Part shown: positions 37,926 through 49,300 of the stretch, piece after piece
How positions within the stretch are numbered: the stretch's first letter is position 1
Layout of the letters: each line of letters starts with the position of its first letter
NCBI GenBank assembly: GCA_013399015.1
Contig: VWZX01004666.1
Span: 1,551,603-1,615,602, forward strand
DNA from: Galbula dea
Taxonomy: Eukaryota > Chordata > Aves > Piciformes > Galbulidae
Reading direction: 5' to 3'
Length of the DNA: 64,000 nucleotides
Made by a program: the position numbers and the translations under genes
Notes under the pieces: generated by a model
What the model saw: the letters and a program-made list of their open reading frames with translations, nothing else
Told to the model about the DNA's origin: nothing
The model's database searches: none

Positions 37926-38544
37926 GACAGAATAAATAGAAAGAGTCTTCTGCCTCAGCATCCAAGTCCTTGCCCAATAACATAATGTGTTAGTTTTTGT
38001 GCATGATATTCCACAGAACTAGTTACATATGAATTATTAAAGGTCCATCTAAAAGTTTAGAATTCAATTTAGGAGAAGTTTATAACTATTGAACTTCACA
38101 GTTTCTTCTCTTTTAGTTTCTATTGCCTTTAAGATTGGCAGCTACAAGAGAAAAGCACATAAAGCAATGCTTTAGTAAATATGCAGGAAACCTAGAGTCA
38201 GGAAACTGGTCCTTGGTTGTGTATCCAGCTTTGCAATACTTTACTGACTTGGTTTCTTCCTTTCTTACACTGGTCTGCATCACAGGCTATTTCAACATAA
38301 AAGTACACACAGCTGGCAACAAATCCACATGCTTTCTTGACTGCGTCAGTTATGATATGTCAAATTTTGTGCAGTCAGTCAAATCATTTAAGTTCCATAG
38401 GTTTATTTACTGGAGAGTACTACAAACTAGTGCTCTGCGTTGCTACTCAAACATAATCAGAAAAAAAATAATTTGGCAGAGGGCTGGGGTAAGAAGAAAG
38501 CAATTTAATTTCTCTACTGCTTAAGGTTCATGCTCATTTAATTA

Positions 38545-39290
38545 CAGAATCATGGAATCACAGAATAATTGAGGTTGGAAAGGACCTCAGGAGATCTGTA
38601 GTCCAATTTTCTTCTCAGAGCCAGCTGTGAAGTCAGATGAGGTTGCTGAGGGCTTTATCCAGTCAGATCTTGAAAACCTCCAAGGATGGTGATGGCACAA
38701 TCTCTCTGTGCAGCCTGCTTCACTGGTTGCCTGTCCTCATGGGGGAAAAGGTTTCTTCTTCAATGCAGTCAGATCTGCTCTGATTTCAGTTTGTCAGTTG
38801 TTGCTCATCCTCCTGGGATGCACCACTGTGAAGAGCCTGCTCTCTCTTCTGAATAACCCTCTTGTATGCACAGGGTCTGGTGGTAGATCCCCATGAAGCT
38901 GTCGTCTTCTCTAGGTTGAGCAAGCTGTGCCTCTCCAGCCTCCGAGCAAGCCCCTGACCATCCTGTTGGCCCTCTGCTGAACTTGCTTCAGTTGACTGAT
39001 AGCTTTCTAAGGAGAAAGGGATAATTGCTTCCTTAGATCTCCTGGCCATTCTCCTCTTCGTACAGCCAAGGATGCTGTTGTTCTTTGCTGCTAAGGCACA
39101 TGACTAGCTCACAAGAAACTTGGTCTCTCACCAGCCAGTCAGTTCCCACCTACTTGTCATTGCAAGGCGTTATAGGACTTTGCATTCTTCCTTGCTGAGT
39201 TTCATAAGGCTCCTGCCTGCCCATTTCTCCAGACTGAATGGCAGTGCTGCCCATGATCATGCTGACTGGTCCCCCAAGTCTGGTCCCCTC
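38545..39290 (-). mobile_element. CR1 LINE 3' fragment, longest copy in the window
   Basis: About 745 bp of CR1 in minus orientation, containing the end of ORF2 and the 3' UTR. The tail end lies at the left: CAGAATCATGGAATCACAGA, then GAGGTTGGAAAGGACCTCAG. Further right are GGCACAATCTCTCTGTGCAG, TTGAGCAAGCTGTGCCTCTC and CAGCCAAGGATGCTG. Translation on the minus strand gives a CR1 ORF2 C-terminal segment with LGCTKRRMARRSKEAIIPF, like the 'LGCIRR-VASRSREVI-PL' block, and LLNLEKTTASWG, like 'LFSLEKRRLRGD'. At least one stop and shortened spacing between these blocks show it is inactive. The right boundary is approximate (39270-39300). Open frames 38786-39049 and 38708-38896 fall inside it and are not host genes. 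Confidence 0.85.
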
Positions 39291-42200
39291 TACCTGCAAA
39301 ATATGACTATTCATTTGTAATACAGCCCTATCTGCTATATTTATTAGAGTAAAAATAAAGCAGTTTAATTTAGACTCACTGTTTTGACAATAGAATTTTT
39401 TGTTGATATTGATAATATGGAGCAGAATGCTTCATAAAACTTAAGTAAATCATACTGACATGTAAAATACATTAAAAATCTTTGTGTGTCAAATAAGTAT
39501 TTTATTTGGGTTAAACTTTAATTCTTGCATCGTGCTGTCCACTCTCAATTACATTAAGACACTCTGTGTTAGACTTGCTGTTGGAAAAGAGGCAGATACA
39601 CTACTATCTGTTTCCTGAGTGTGTTGTCAGTATATTGGCTGTAAAATGTATGATGGTGTCCGTTTTACAAATAGATATGAAAACTCTAAAAAATAATGGT
39701 TTGGTGCAGAGTCCCATGGGGCTGAAAAGGGAAGCCAAATCACTGCCCAGGCCTTAGATTAATCTTCTTTCTGGCAGCTATTTAATTCAGAATAGATTTA
39801 GATCAGAACTTTTGTTTGAACACAGTGGCCATTTAATCATGCCAAAATGTTTCCACTGTTCCCATTTTTTTCTTTCATTACATTGTGTGCTAAAGAAATT
39901 ACAATCAGCAAAGCACTAGAATTATCACCTGGCTATCCTGAATCATAATGAAGTACTGTGTGGCATTTTGCTGTTCCAATTTCTGATTTGTGGTTAAATT
40001 TGATATGCAGCATACTGAATTCACATTATTGTGTAAATATTCTCATTATAAACTATAATTTGCTTTTGATCTGAAAAGGTCATAAACATGCCATCAGTTA
40101 TTTCATAGTAGTATATAACGATTCATTGGTTTTTTTCTTCCTTGAGAATGGGAACTATCTGCAGGAACTGTATGGTAATGGCTGGCAAATGTTGACTTTT
40201 ATCAAAGGCTTGTGTTTGCTTCATGCCTTCAACTCCTACATATTATAGCAGTGATTGCTGTTTCTGTTTTATTCTATGGTGGTTTAGAATTATACTGGAT
40301 ATATTCTTTTGCATAACATTATCAAATTCCTACTTTTTGGCCTTGGAAAATATTCAGCTCATATTTCAAACTATTCTGAAATAATGGTAAGTTTAAATTT
40401 AATTTGCAGTCAATCATTCAAGGTCCATAAATGATTGTCAGCCATCCATTTCAAGTGTCTTTAATTCTTTTCTGAAAAACAAACTTTTTAATTTTATCTG
40501 TTCCTGTCATATCCCAAAGTCTGTTTTTCACTTGTTTTCTTGTTTTACTATTCCTTCTGGTCCTCTCATAATTTCTCCATGAAAACAGAGTAATGAGTGT
40601 GGTACAGAAGCTTTTATGAGAAAGTGCTTTAGCATCTCAGGAGACTGAGAGAAGAAATTTGTACTCATACTGAGCCACAAAATGAAAGAAGAAACAGGTG
40701 ACTCCTTTCTCACGTAGGATAGGGAAGGTACTGAGGCAGCAAGAACAGAAAATAGCCCAAACCAGGACAGTGAGGCTGTGAAACTTGTTGACTCATGTTT
40801 ACTTTATGTGCCTCTTTGGGCTGCATGTTAGCTGACAATCTTTTCATTTTGGTGTCGTTGCTTGCAGTTTATTGAAGCAATTTGCAGGAACAAGTGCATG
40901 ACACACTATAAAAATAAGAAGCTTACTGATTAACTTGTGGTTTTATTTTGTGACTCTGCTGTTCTGATGAAGAACATCTGTATTTAAGAAGATTTTCTGA
41001 AGAGGTAATGTTGCTTTTATTAATTGTATTCTGGGAGCACTAATAAACCCAAATCATAAATAAGGAATGACCATGCTGATGTCTAAAGTTGGTGTCCCAA
41101 ATTCAGTTGAGTTGTCATGTTAGATGAATACACTGGTGATATCTTATAAATCTTCTGCTCAGACATTTCATTGCATGCCATTCAAAGTGTATAGGGAGGT
41201 GATGAGCAAGCGTTTTGGTGTTACTTGAACTCTCTTCATACACAGCAGCGATTAACTGGTGCCTTTTATCTATCATTACATATGCAAAGGTGCAACACTC
41301 CTTTTCCAGAAAAATAGTTTTTGTGGCTCAAGACAGCTACTTTTGTGCAGGTTTCTCCTGTAGCTTCAGAATTTTGAGGGAATGTACAGGATGTGCTGTG
41401 GATTTAATCCTAGTGACACTGAATTTACTCCAGCCAAAAGTGTTTTGAATAAAAAATAAATATATGTATTAGAAGTTGCTTACTAAGAGTTCTTCCATCA
41501 GTTGAAATATTCAGGATTCACTTCACTGGGTTCCTCAATGTTTTGATGATAGGGGAGTAGGTGTATTTGCTACATAAGTTATAGCTGAAATTCCTAGATT
41601 TTATTTGCTGTGTGTTGTCCAGGATTTTAGTAATATTGGAGATCAAGCAGAGAAAGCCCAAATTTTTCTGGCAGACTATTCTTGGCATCAATTTGTCTGG
41701 AACATCTTCATTAGCTCATGAAAATCCATTTATTTCCACTATTGTTTCATCTAGTAGAAAACCCCCATGAAACATCCTTACCCTCAGATATTCCTTATAC
41801 ATCTGGATAAGAAAGTCTTGTGGTTCCTTGTGGCTGTTGTTCTTGATTTCTACCCTAACATAAAAGTCAGTTAACAAAGGACATTCACTTTTTTCCTTTG
41901 ATTCAGAAAAAGAAACAAATTAATCTTCCTCATTTACATTTATATTTAATTTGTGGGAGATCTTTTTTCTGAGGACAAGGGAACAGATTTGTGTCCAGAT
42001 AGATAGTTTACCAGTATCTGCCTTTGAAGGCCTATTAATTAAAATGTGGATATATGCCTTCCTGAGTATGTTTAAAGATGCCTTAAATATGTCTTAAGCA
42101 GAAGATCTACACTTTTGCTTTTAGGCCAACAGCATGCAAAAATAATAAATATAGGGAAAAGAACTTTTTTTTTTGTACTGTTAACAAAAACTGTAGGAAC

Positions 42201-44079
42201 CATCAGTTTTTAAAACTTTTGCTATAAATTCTTTTTAGTAATTGCATAATACTGAAGAGAAGCATATTAGTAAACTGTTGCTTTCTGTTCTTTTTCCATT
42301 TGTTGTTAGAGGTGTATCTATGCATAGATATCCTTTACATATCAAGGTATTGATGAAACGGGTGCTTTCTTTTGCTGAGAACACATACGGTGCCAGGGTT
42401 CATGAGCAGGATCATGTCAAAATTTCCAAAGTCAACAGGACATTCTTCTCTGGTTAGAGGACCTGTACAAAGCTCAACATTTCAATACAGTCTCATTTAA
42501 TTCAGGATACAAATGAGGATTAAATACTGCCTGGGACTATGTGTAGAGCTGCAGTGTCCGAGAAGAGGGGAAAAGGAGAAAAAGGGGTTTTCTAAAGGAA
42601 TAAAATGGAAGCTGGGAGTAAGTTTCCCAGCATTCAGGATAAAAGAAGGTGGTAAGATTTGTTAAAAAAAAAAGCTCTTTTTCTTTGTGCTTAAACAAGC
42701 TGCTTACTATTGTACACTGAGTGAAGCCAGGAACAAGTTCCCACAGACATGAGTGGAGATGGGATTTCGCACTTTGGCTGAGGGAAGCCCTAGATGTTCT
42801 TTATTTCCACCTTTCTCTAAAACTCTGACTGCAAGGAGCTATTTGCTTTGCATTTGACTTTGCCCATGGGAGATCTGCTTTACACTTCAGTAGGTGTGTA
42901 GATCAGTTCCTTCCTGCCACAGCCTGGCATGAAGCTAGGAAGCTTCCCCTATGTCTTCTGTGTGTGTGGAGGTGCACTCAAGAAATGGTAATTTTTCCTT
43001 CTATCCTTTGTGATGACGTCAAGGGGAGATGTTTATAAATGTGCTATTTTTATTTGGGGTTTTGTTAAGGATGTGGTGTTCTGAATCAATATGTCTATTT
43101 TAACATTAATCACCATACTCCAGATAGTACTGCCAAGTGACTACAGCCTGTGACAGACCCCAGCAGAAATCACCAGTGTTGGGATTCTGTGGTGATTGGT
43201 CTTTATGCTCAAGGGCCACAGAAGAAAGTGATATGGGAACAAAAGTCTTTAGGTTTTGGTTATTTCATTATATTAAAAATTAAAAAATAATATTCATGGA
43301 GGTTAACCCCCTGAGTGCTCAAAGAACTGTCAGTCTCTTTCAAGGCAATATTTATCCTAATAACAAATTAAGAAAAAAAAGAATCTGTTATTTTCAAACT
43401 TTCCTTGAGGTTTTTTGCCTTCCTTTTGCTTTTCCTTTCCTCCCCTTCCTGTTCTTTCTGTTTCACAATGGTAAATTTTTTTTTTCTTTCTAATTCCTCA
43501 ATTCCTCATTTAACATTTTGTTTGTGCATGACGTTGCCTTTCTCTTTAGGAAAGATGAAACAATCAGTATTCCACAGCTGCGGAGTTACTACTGTCTTGA
43601 GGCTGACACAAACAGATACAGAGCTATAGTCTGTTTAAATGGAGATTAAAATTTTATGTAGCAATTAATGGTTAACTGGGGGTAAATGATCCAAAATTAC
43701 CCAGCACGGTCTTTGTTGAACAGAAACACTGCTTAATGTCCCTTGTTTACTAACAATCTGACGATGAGTGAGAGACATTTCTTGTTTACTGGCAGGTCTA
43801 CGTGGAAACTGGGATGTGCTTGGTATAGTGGAAAGAAGATGAGAGGTTTTGTAAGGTGCCCTGAACACAGATTTACTCTCCTTACTCTGCCATGTTAATA
43901 TGTAGAATCTATGACCACCTAATGAACACAGTCCACCTCTAGAAAGTGCTTGACCTTCCAGAGAGAAGAGAGACCTAGTAAAGCCATAGTAGCTGCTAGA
44001 AGATGCAGCTTTCATGAAGTCAGCTCCCTGACTTCTGGATGCTACATGGAATGTGTTAAGACCTACACATTACCTGTAA
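39291..44079. other. Non-coding unique sequence
   Basis: No gene or confident repeat. A consensus CRE-type octamer TGACGTCA lies at 43014-43021, in isolation. Poly-T/poly-A runs occur near 42168-42175 and 42662-42674. The minus-strand frame at 43665-44015 (116 codons, ATG start) has a Ser/Arg/Thr-rich product with no recognised domain. Confidence 0.5.
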
Positions 44080-44298
44080 CTTGGAGATTAGGAAAAGGTT
44101 CTTCACCCAGAGAGTGGTTGGGATCTGGAACAACCTCCCCAGGGAAGTTGTCTCAGCACCATGCCTGACAGAGTTTAAGAAGCATCTAGATAATCCTCTC
44201 AGGCACATGGTGTGATTCTTGGGGTGTGCTCCATGGGTTTAAGAGATGGACTCGATGATCCTGTTAGGTCCCTTCCAGCTCAGACAATGATACTATGA
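44080..44298 (+). mobile_element. CR1 LINE 3' fragment with intact ORF2 tail
   Basis: This copy belongs to the CR1 type with CAGGCACATGGTGTGATTCT before the 3' UTR. From 44081 it reads 44 uninterrupted codons of the ORF2 C-terminus (LEIRKRFFTQRVVGIWNNLP, then REVVSAP, then TEFKKHLDNPLRHMV) to a TGA at 44213-44215. The 3' UTR follows (GGACTCGATGATCCTGTTAG, GTCCCTTCCAGCTCAGAC) and ends at ATGATACTATGA. The open tail suggests a relatively young or slowly decayed insertion. It cannot move because everything upstream, including the reverse transcriptase, is missing. Confidence 0.9.
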
Positions 44299-45370
44299 CA
44301 CATTCGCTTGCCAGTTTGCTCACTTAGGAAAATTACCTTCCTGCCCACAAATGTAATGTTCTGGATATCAGAAGCAATACAGGTACTGGTTTAAAGCTAG
44401 GAGTTTGGGAATGAACTCCCAGTTTGCAGAAAAAAATTCTTTTGACTCTCTTTCCTTGCCTTTGGGTTTCAGGGTGAGTGGGAGAAGCCCAGAGGCTGCA
44501 TCCTGGTGCTGCAGCTGTGAGAATGCAAGAAAAGATGGAAAAAGTGCTGGGAAGGTGTGGCAGCAGGCTGCACCTCCTGGAGGTGAAAAGGAAGAAGGAC
44601 ATAAAGAAATGTTCTTTTAAGCAAGCTGATTTGTTTTGGAAAGCTTACATTAATGGACATTTATGACTTGAGGTTATTGTTGCTATCTAACTATACTAGT
44701 ATTTAGACACCTTTTTAAGGACCCTATTTCCTATATAACCAATGGATACTCTAAATATTGGAAAGAGGTAAGTATTGCCAGAAAGTTGTCCAGCACACTT
44801 AGGTCAAATTCTTACAGATAGTGATGGTGATGAGTTGGTTGTCATTTACTGTTTCCTTTAAATGGAAGGTGTTTTATTCCCCTCTTAGGATTAATCACAG
44901 TCCTGTGACTGGACTACAGAGTATGAAATAGTGAGATTTTTTTCCTCTCTACTTTCCCAGCAACCCTCCTGAGTTACCCACAATACAAGATTTCAAACAA
45001 ACAAGAGTAGCAGTTAAATCATCTGCTATGCAATAAATGTACAAATACTGAAAATTAAAATCCTATTTTCAGCATGCATCCCATAAGGCCTAAAGATTCT
45101 TCTGTAGTGAAGAGTGGGAAGGCAAATGTCTATCAATGCATTTTCTGTATGCTACCTGTGACAAATGCTTCATAGACATGAGGAATAGAAGGGAAAGGAA
45201 TCTTGGGGAGTGAAGCAAATCGCTGTTTGGTTTTCAATTCTTGCAGATCTAATTAAAAACGTAAATGGAGAATATCTGATAAACAGTTCAGTTTGTGATA
45301 ATTACCAGAAATTTTCTCTAAAAATTAGATTTGTAATGTACACAAGTATCCTGAAAAACCTGATAAAAAA
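44299..45370. other. Non-coding unique sequence
   Basis: Overlapping open frames on both strands at 44333-44666 (up to 89 codons) have no recognised domain and shadow one another. No repeat is recognised between the CR1 fragment and the hAT relic. Confidence 0.5.
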
Positions 45371-46345
45371 TTACAAATAGCCACTGAGACAAAATTCAAG
45401 CGTGGGCAGATTACATTTCAAGGCGACAAGCCATTTTGCATTTGCTGGCAGGAGCTGGCATCTGTTTTTAGATGTAACATCCTCAGTGTAGCTGAAGAGC
45501 CTCTCAGAAAGAACGTTGCTGGGAAGAGCTCCAAGCAAAGACAAAGCCAGGTTTGCAAGATGTGGAAGTGAGCTAGCATTAGACTTCCACCACTCAGCAA
45601 GACCCACTATGTGTGTAGTGAGCTCAGCGAGGTACAGAACTAGTTCATATTTGGCAGAAACAAGAGTCACTTGAGCTTGAGGTTGTCATGATCTTTTCCA
45701 AATAGCTCATTACATTTGCAGCTTCCAGGTGGGCTGGATGATACTCTTTGGTCTTTATTACTGTTTCTTGGATGACTGGGATTTTCCCCTGATGTTCCTC
45801 AGCTTGACTGTGTGTGACAGTTCTGGCATTGTCTTGGCAAAATTGAAAACTGGCAGAGAAGTGCCTGAGCTAAGGAATCAGAACTCATGCTACATGGTGT
45901 CTTTACTGACACCACACTGTTAAACTGCTCAGAAAGACAAGATAACACTTTCTTTTTCTTGGCCTTGTTGCCTTGATCCACTGCTCACATGCTGAGGTGG
46001 GACTGTCAGAGCCCTGACAGCTGGCATGATGACATACATACACACATCTCTAGAGCTTATTTTTTCAAGCTAACTCCTCAAAGGGGTTGAGAATGTGAAT
46101 GACAGTGTCTGCCAGGCTCCACTGTACCTGAGTCAGCACCAGCTGTCTCCAGATAGAAAGCTATCGATGATTGTTTGTTCTCCTACAGGCTTTTCAATAT
46201 GCAATATGTGGTCTTCTACTTCGTGGCTATGCCCTGGGAGAATCAGCTCATGAAGACACATAGTTTGGAAACAGTTGCTGAGTATTCAACTGGTAATAAA
46301 ACTGTCTTAGTGCTTGAGAGATGTTTCAGTAAGAGGACTTTGGAA
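45371..46345 (-). mobile_element. hAT-superfamily transposase relic (ZBED-like)
   Basis: The minus strand carries broken pieces of a hAT transposase in the correct order. First, KTTYCILKSL (46215-46186) fits the 'TRWNSTYYML-L' block. Next, QVQWSLADTVIHILNPFEEL (46130-46071) is the classic block before the insertion domain. Then SSRDVCMYVIMPAVRAL (about 46057-46007) fits the 'iss...viP-v-aL' block. After a KAKKKKVLSCLSEQFNSV segment comes the C-terminal hAT dimerisation domain in one open frame. That domain has WW at 45592-45587, SLPHLANLAL, LSERLFSYTEDV around 45508-45475, and LVALKCNL near 45430-45412, with a stop at 45371. This domain normally mediates transposase dimerisation. At least three frameshifts and several stops (for example after NPFEELA) separate the blocks, so no functional protein can be made. 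The N-terminal BED zinc finger and RNase-H-like start could not be traced. No terminal inverted repeats were found. The family within hAT (Charlie-like or other ZBED-related) is not resolved. Confidence 0.85.
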
Positions 46346-49300
46346 TGATCTTGTTTAAATAATGCATCACTCATACAGGTGCAAAAGATACATAGAAGGC
46401 ACTGCTCTAATCACATTGCAGTCAGCAGCCAGTTACAGCAGCAGCAGAGTATAGACAATGTTCTCTTCAACAACTGTGTACCATTATCTCATCTGGTAAG
46501 TTTTCGTTATTTTGACATGTCCAGGAAGGCACAATCCAACCATGTGTTAGCTGCTGAAGGCCAGGTCATGCACAACCCAGGACTTGAAATCTTTAATAGC
46601 TAAATGAAAAGAGAGCCTGAGCTGTGATATTCAAAGACTACATATGTGCTAGTAGCTGTTTTCTGGCTTTAGCATGATTACTGCTCAGATGCAACCTTGT
46701 CGGTTTGCCTGGGATTGTACTATTAGAAAGCACAAGCAGCTGGGGGAGTATTTACCAGGGATGATACTGAAATTCTAGCAAGCACATTGCTGACCTGTGC
46801 TGTAGGCATTCATGCTTTCTCAGCTGGTGCAATTTTTCTTTGGGAAAGGAGCTTTCTGATAGTAGCTGTTGTATCTACCATCCGTGGTCTTCAAACTCTT
46901 GCAGAACTGTCCATGTTGCTGATGAGAATGTTAGGCTATACTGTGACCTTGATCTTTACTTTGATACTTCTATAAGCTTCCACAGATCCAGAAAAGAAGC
47001 TTGCTGTATCTGCACAACGTGCATTAACCAAGTACAACAATCCTTTAAGAAATGATAACTTTCTGGGATTTTTGCAGCCCTTTCTAGCCTAGTAAGAAGT
47101 CTCCTTCTTTTCCTCTTAGACCTTGTCTAGCAAGATCCAAAGGGAGACATGTCTCATGCAAATAAGATTTTTGTCATTATGGGAATTAATGAAGAGACTG
47201 TAACTAAAAAGCATGAATTTGTTCCTTCATCACAATGATAGGTGTCCAAGACTCCTATGCTCTCAGACTTAAGTATCCAAACAGTAAAAAAAATAGTTCA
47301 GTATGACAAGCATCACAGAAAAACCCCCAAATTTAGGTTAAGTGTTTTTCATATTCTTGTGAAGCACTGGTATCTGTACTCATAAAAATAACTTGTTGAA
47401 AATAATATCTCATTTATACCCTATAGAATATGATGATGGCAATTTTTGTTGCTGTATGGTGGGACTCTGCTGAAATAAATCCACTGTATCATGTATCCCA
47501 ATTACTTTCATTCTAAATGCATTTTCAAAGAGTACTTTTTAAAAATGTCACTTAAAAGCATGCAAGTGATAAACGTTTCTTTGATTCTAACTGCCAGACA
47601 GGGAGCTAGGTACTTATTTTTGTCTAAAAGTTTTCCATCAGCCCATACAACTTAGAAAAATGGTGTTTGTGATCAGGGAGTTTCACCTTGGAAAATAAAA
47701 AGTAGTCTACAACAATACTGGAAATACATTTGCTGAGCTGCAAGAATTCTTTCCTGGTTATAGACTGTCCATAAAGTAACTGTCTAATTGTGCTAGACAC
47801 ACTTTGGAAACTTTCCCAGAGGAATAATAGATAAGTTAACAGAGCACTTTTTAATTTTGCAAAGTGCACTCTTCCTTATAATTTACTTAATGTAGAAATT
47901 TAATGTACTGCAGTTTACTGAACAAATTACATTTAAAGTATTTCAGAGTTAGCTTGAAAGCTCTGCTTTGGTAGCCAGTTGGACTTTATTATTTGATTAT
48001 CCAGATAAGGACAAGCAGTAACAAAGTTCTCTGTCTTAAATGGTTGCAGGGATTATCTCTCAACCATTACCACTGTTAAATGCAGAATTTAAATTCCCAA
48101 AAGAAAATAAAAACGTATAATACAGTAGTGCTTTTCTGCCTTTCTACTAGTTAATGCTTAGTTTCCATTTGACCTAAGTCTGATAGGATTTCTTGTTTGT
48201 TCCATAACAGCTTTTATAAATGAACTGCATCTTTATGAAATTAAAAAAACCCCAACTATAGGAAAATATAAGAATACTAGAAATTATTATGACCAGAATC
48301 AAATGTCCTTTCTGTGTGTACTGCAGTCCAGCTAACTGAGGCTCTTTTCCATGTAGAAATAACAGCATATATAACTTGTTTTCATTAAACTGTTGTCACA
48401 GACACATGATTCACCATAAGTGATGCTTCTGCCCTGCCCTCCTCTAGGGCAGTCATATAATTTAGAAAAAAAAAACAGACCACAATTTGTTTTTAAAATT
48501 ATGTTATGGTGTTGTTATCAGACAACAGGTCAAATGAGTGTTTCTACTTGGAATGACAGACTATGGCATAAATTATCATAGGCTCCAAAGCAACTGTTAA
48601 AACATTTCATCTGTTATGACTTTTGTGTCAGAAGTAGAATTGTGGTGAAAAATCCTCATTATGGAGGGTGTTGGTGTCTTTTAGAGACCCTGGGATGAGC
48701 ACATGGATCACTTTGAGGAGAGACTTATTTAAACTTTATGAGAATCCAATGCAGAGAGCAGAATCTTGGAGTTCTTGAAAATCTTAGTGGCTGAGAAGAT
48801 GCACTGCTGCATTCTTCACTGCTTGTAGTTCCCTATGAATGGTTTCTCTCTCAGGAGAAATGACAGGGTGTCAAAAAAAGGAAGTATGCCTAAACCTTTT
48901 GGTGTCTGCTACTGTTGTCTTCTGCAAATGGGAGTTTGCAGTTGTGCAGTGGTGGTAGCACCTGGGAAGAACTTGATGGAATGTGGGAGAGGCTGGATGG
49001 GGGAAGTATGTGTCGCTCACTATTAGGCAACCTATTGTATTCTTGAAGAAGGAAGGAAGTTTTGTCAAATTGGGCCAAAGGAGGATTTGTCACTCCTACA
49101 GTTCTTTTACCAGCTGGAAGAGCAGAGGTGAAATTACTAAGAATTGGACAAGGTTCATGTTTTTTGTGATGGAAAGACACTGAATTCTTGGATTGAAATC
49201 AAACTGTCTCCTGGCTGCTAGAGGGACTTTGCTTGTGTATTAATAAGTTTTCCAAATATACATGGTTACTGAAATAGGTAGGTAGGGGTTTTCAGCACTC

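Noticed and set aside
43665..44015. 116-codon minus-strand frame with ATG start
   Set aside because: No recognisable domain, no promoter or splice context, and composition like the surrounding sequence.
46346..47060. N-terminal part of the hAT transposase
   Set aside because: All minus-strand frames were scanned for the BED finger and RNase-H-like start, and no convincing block was found.
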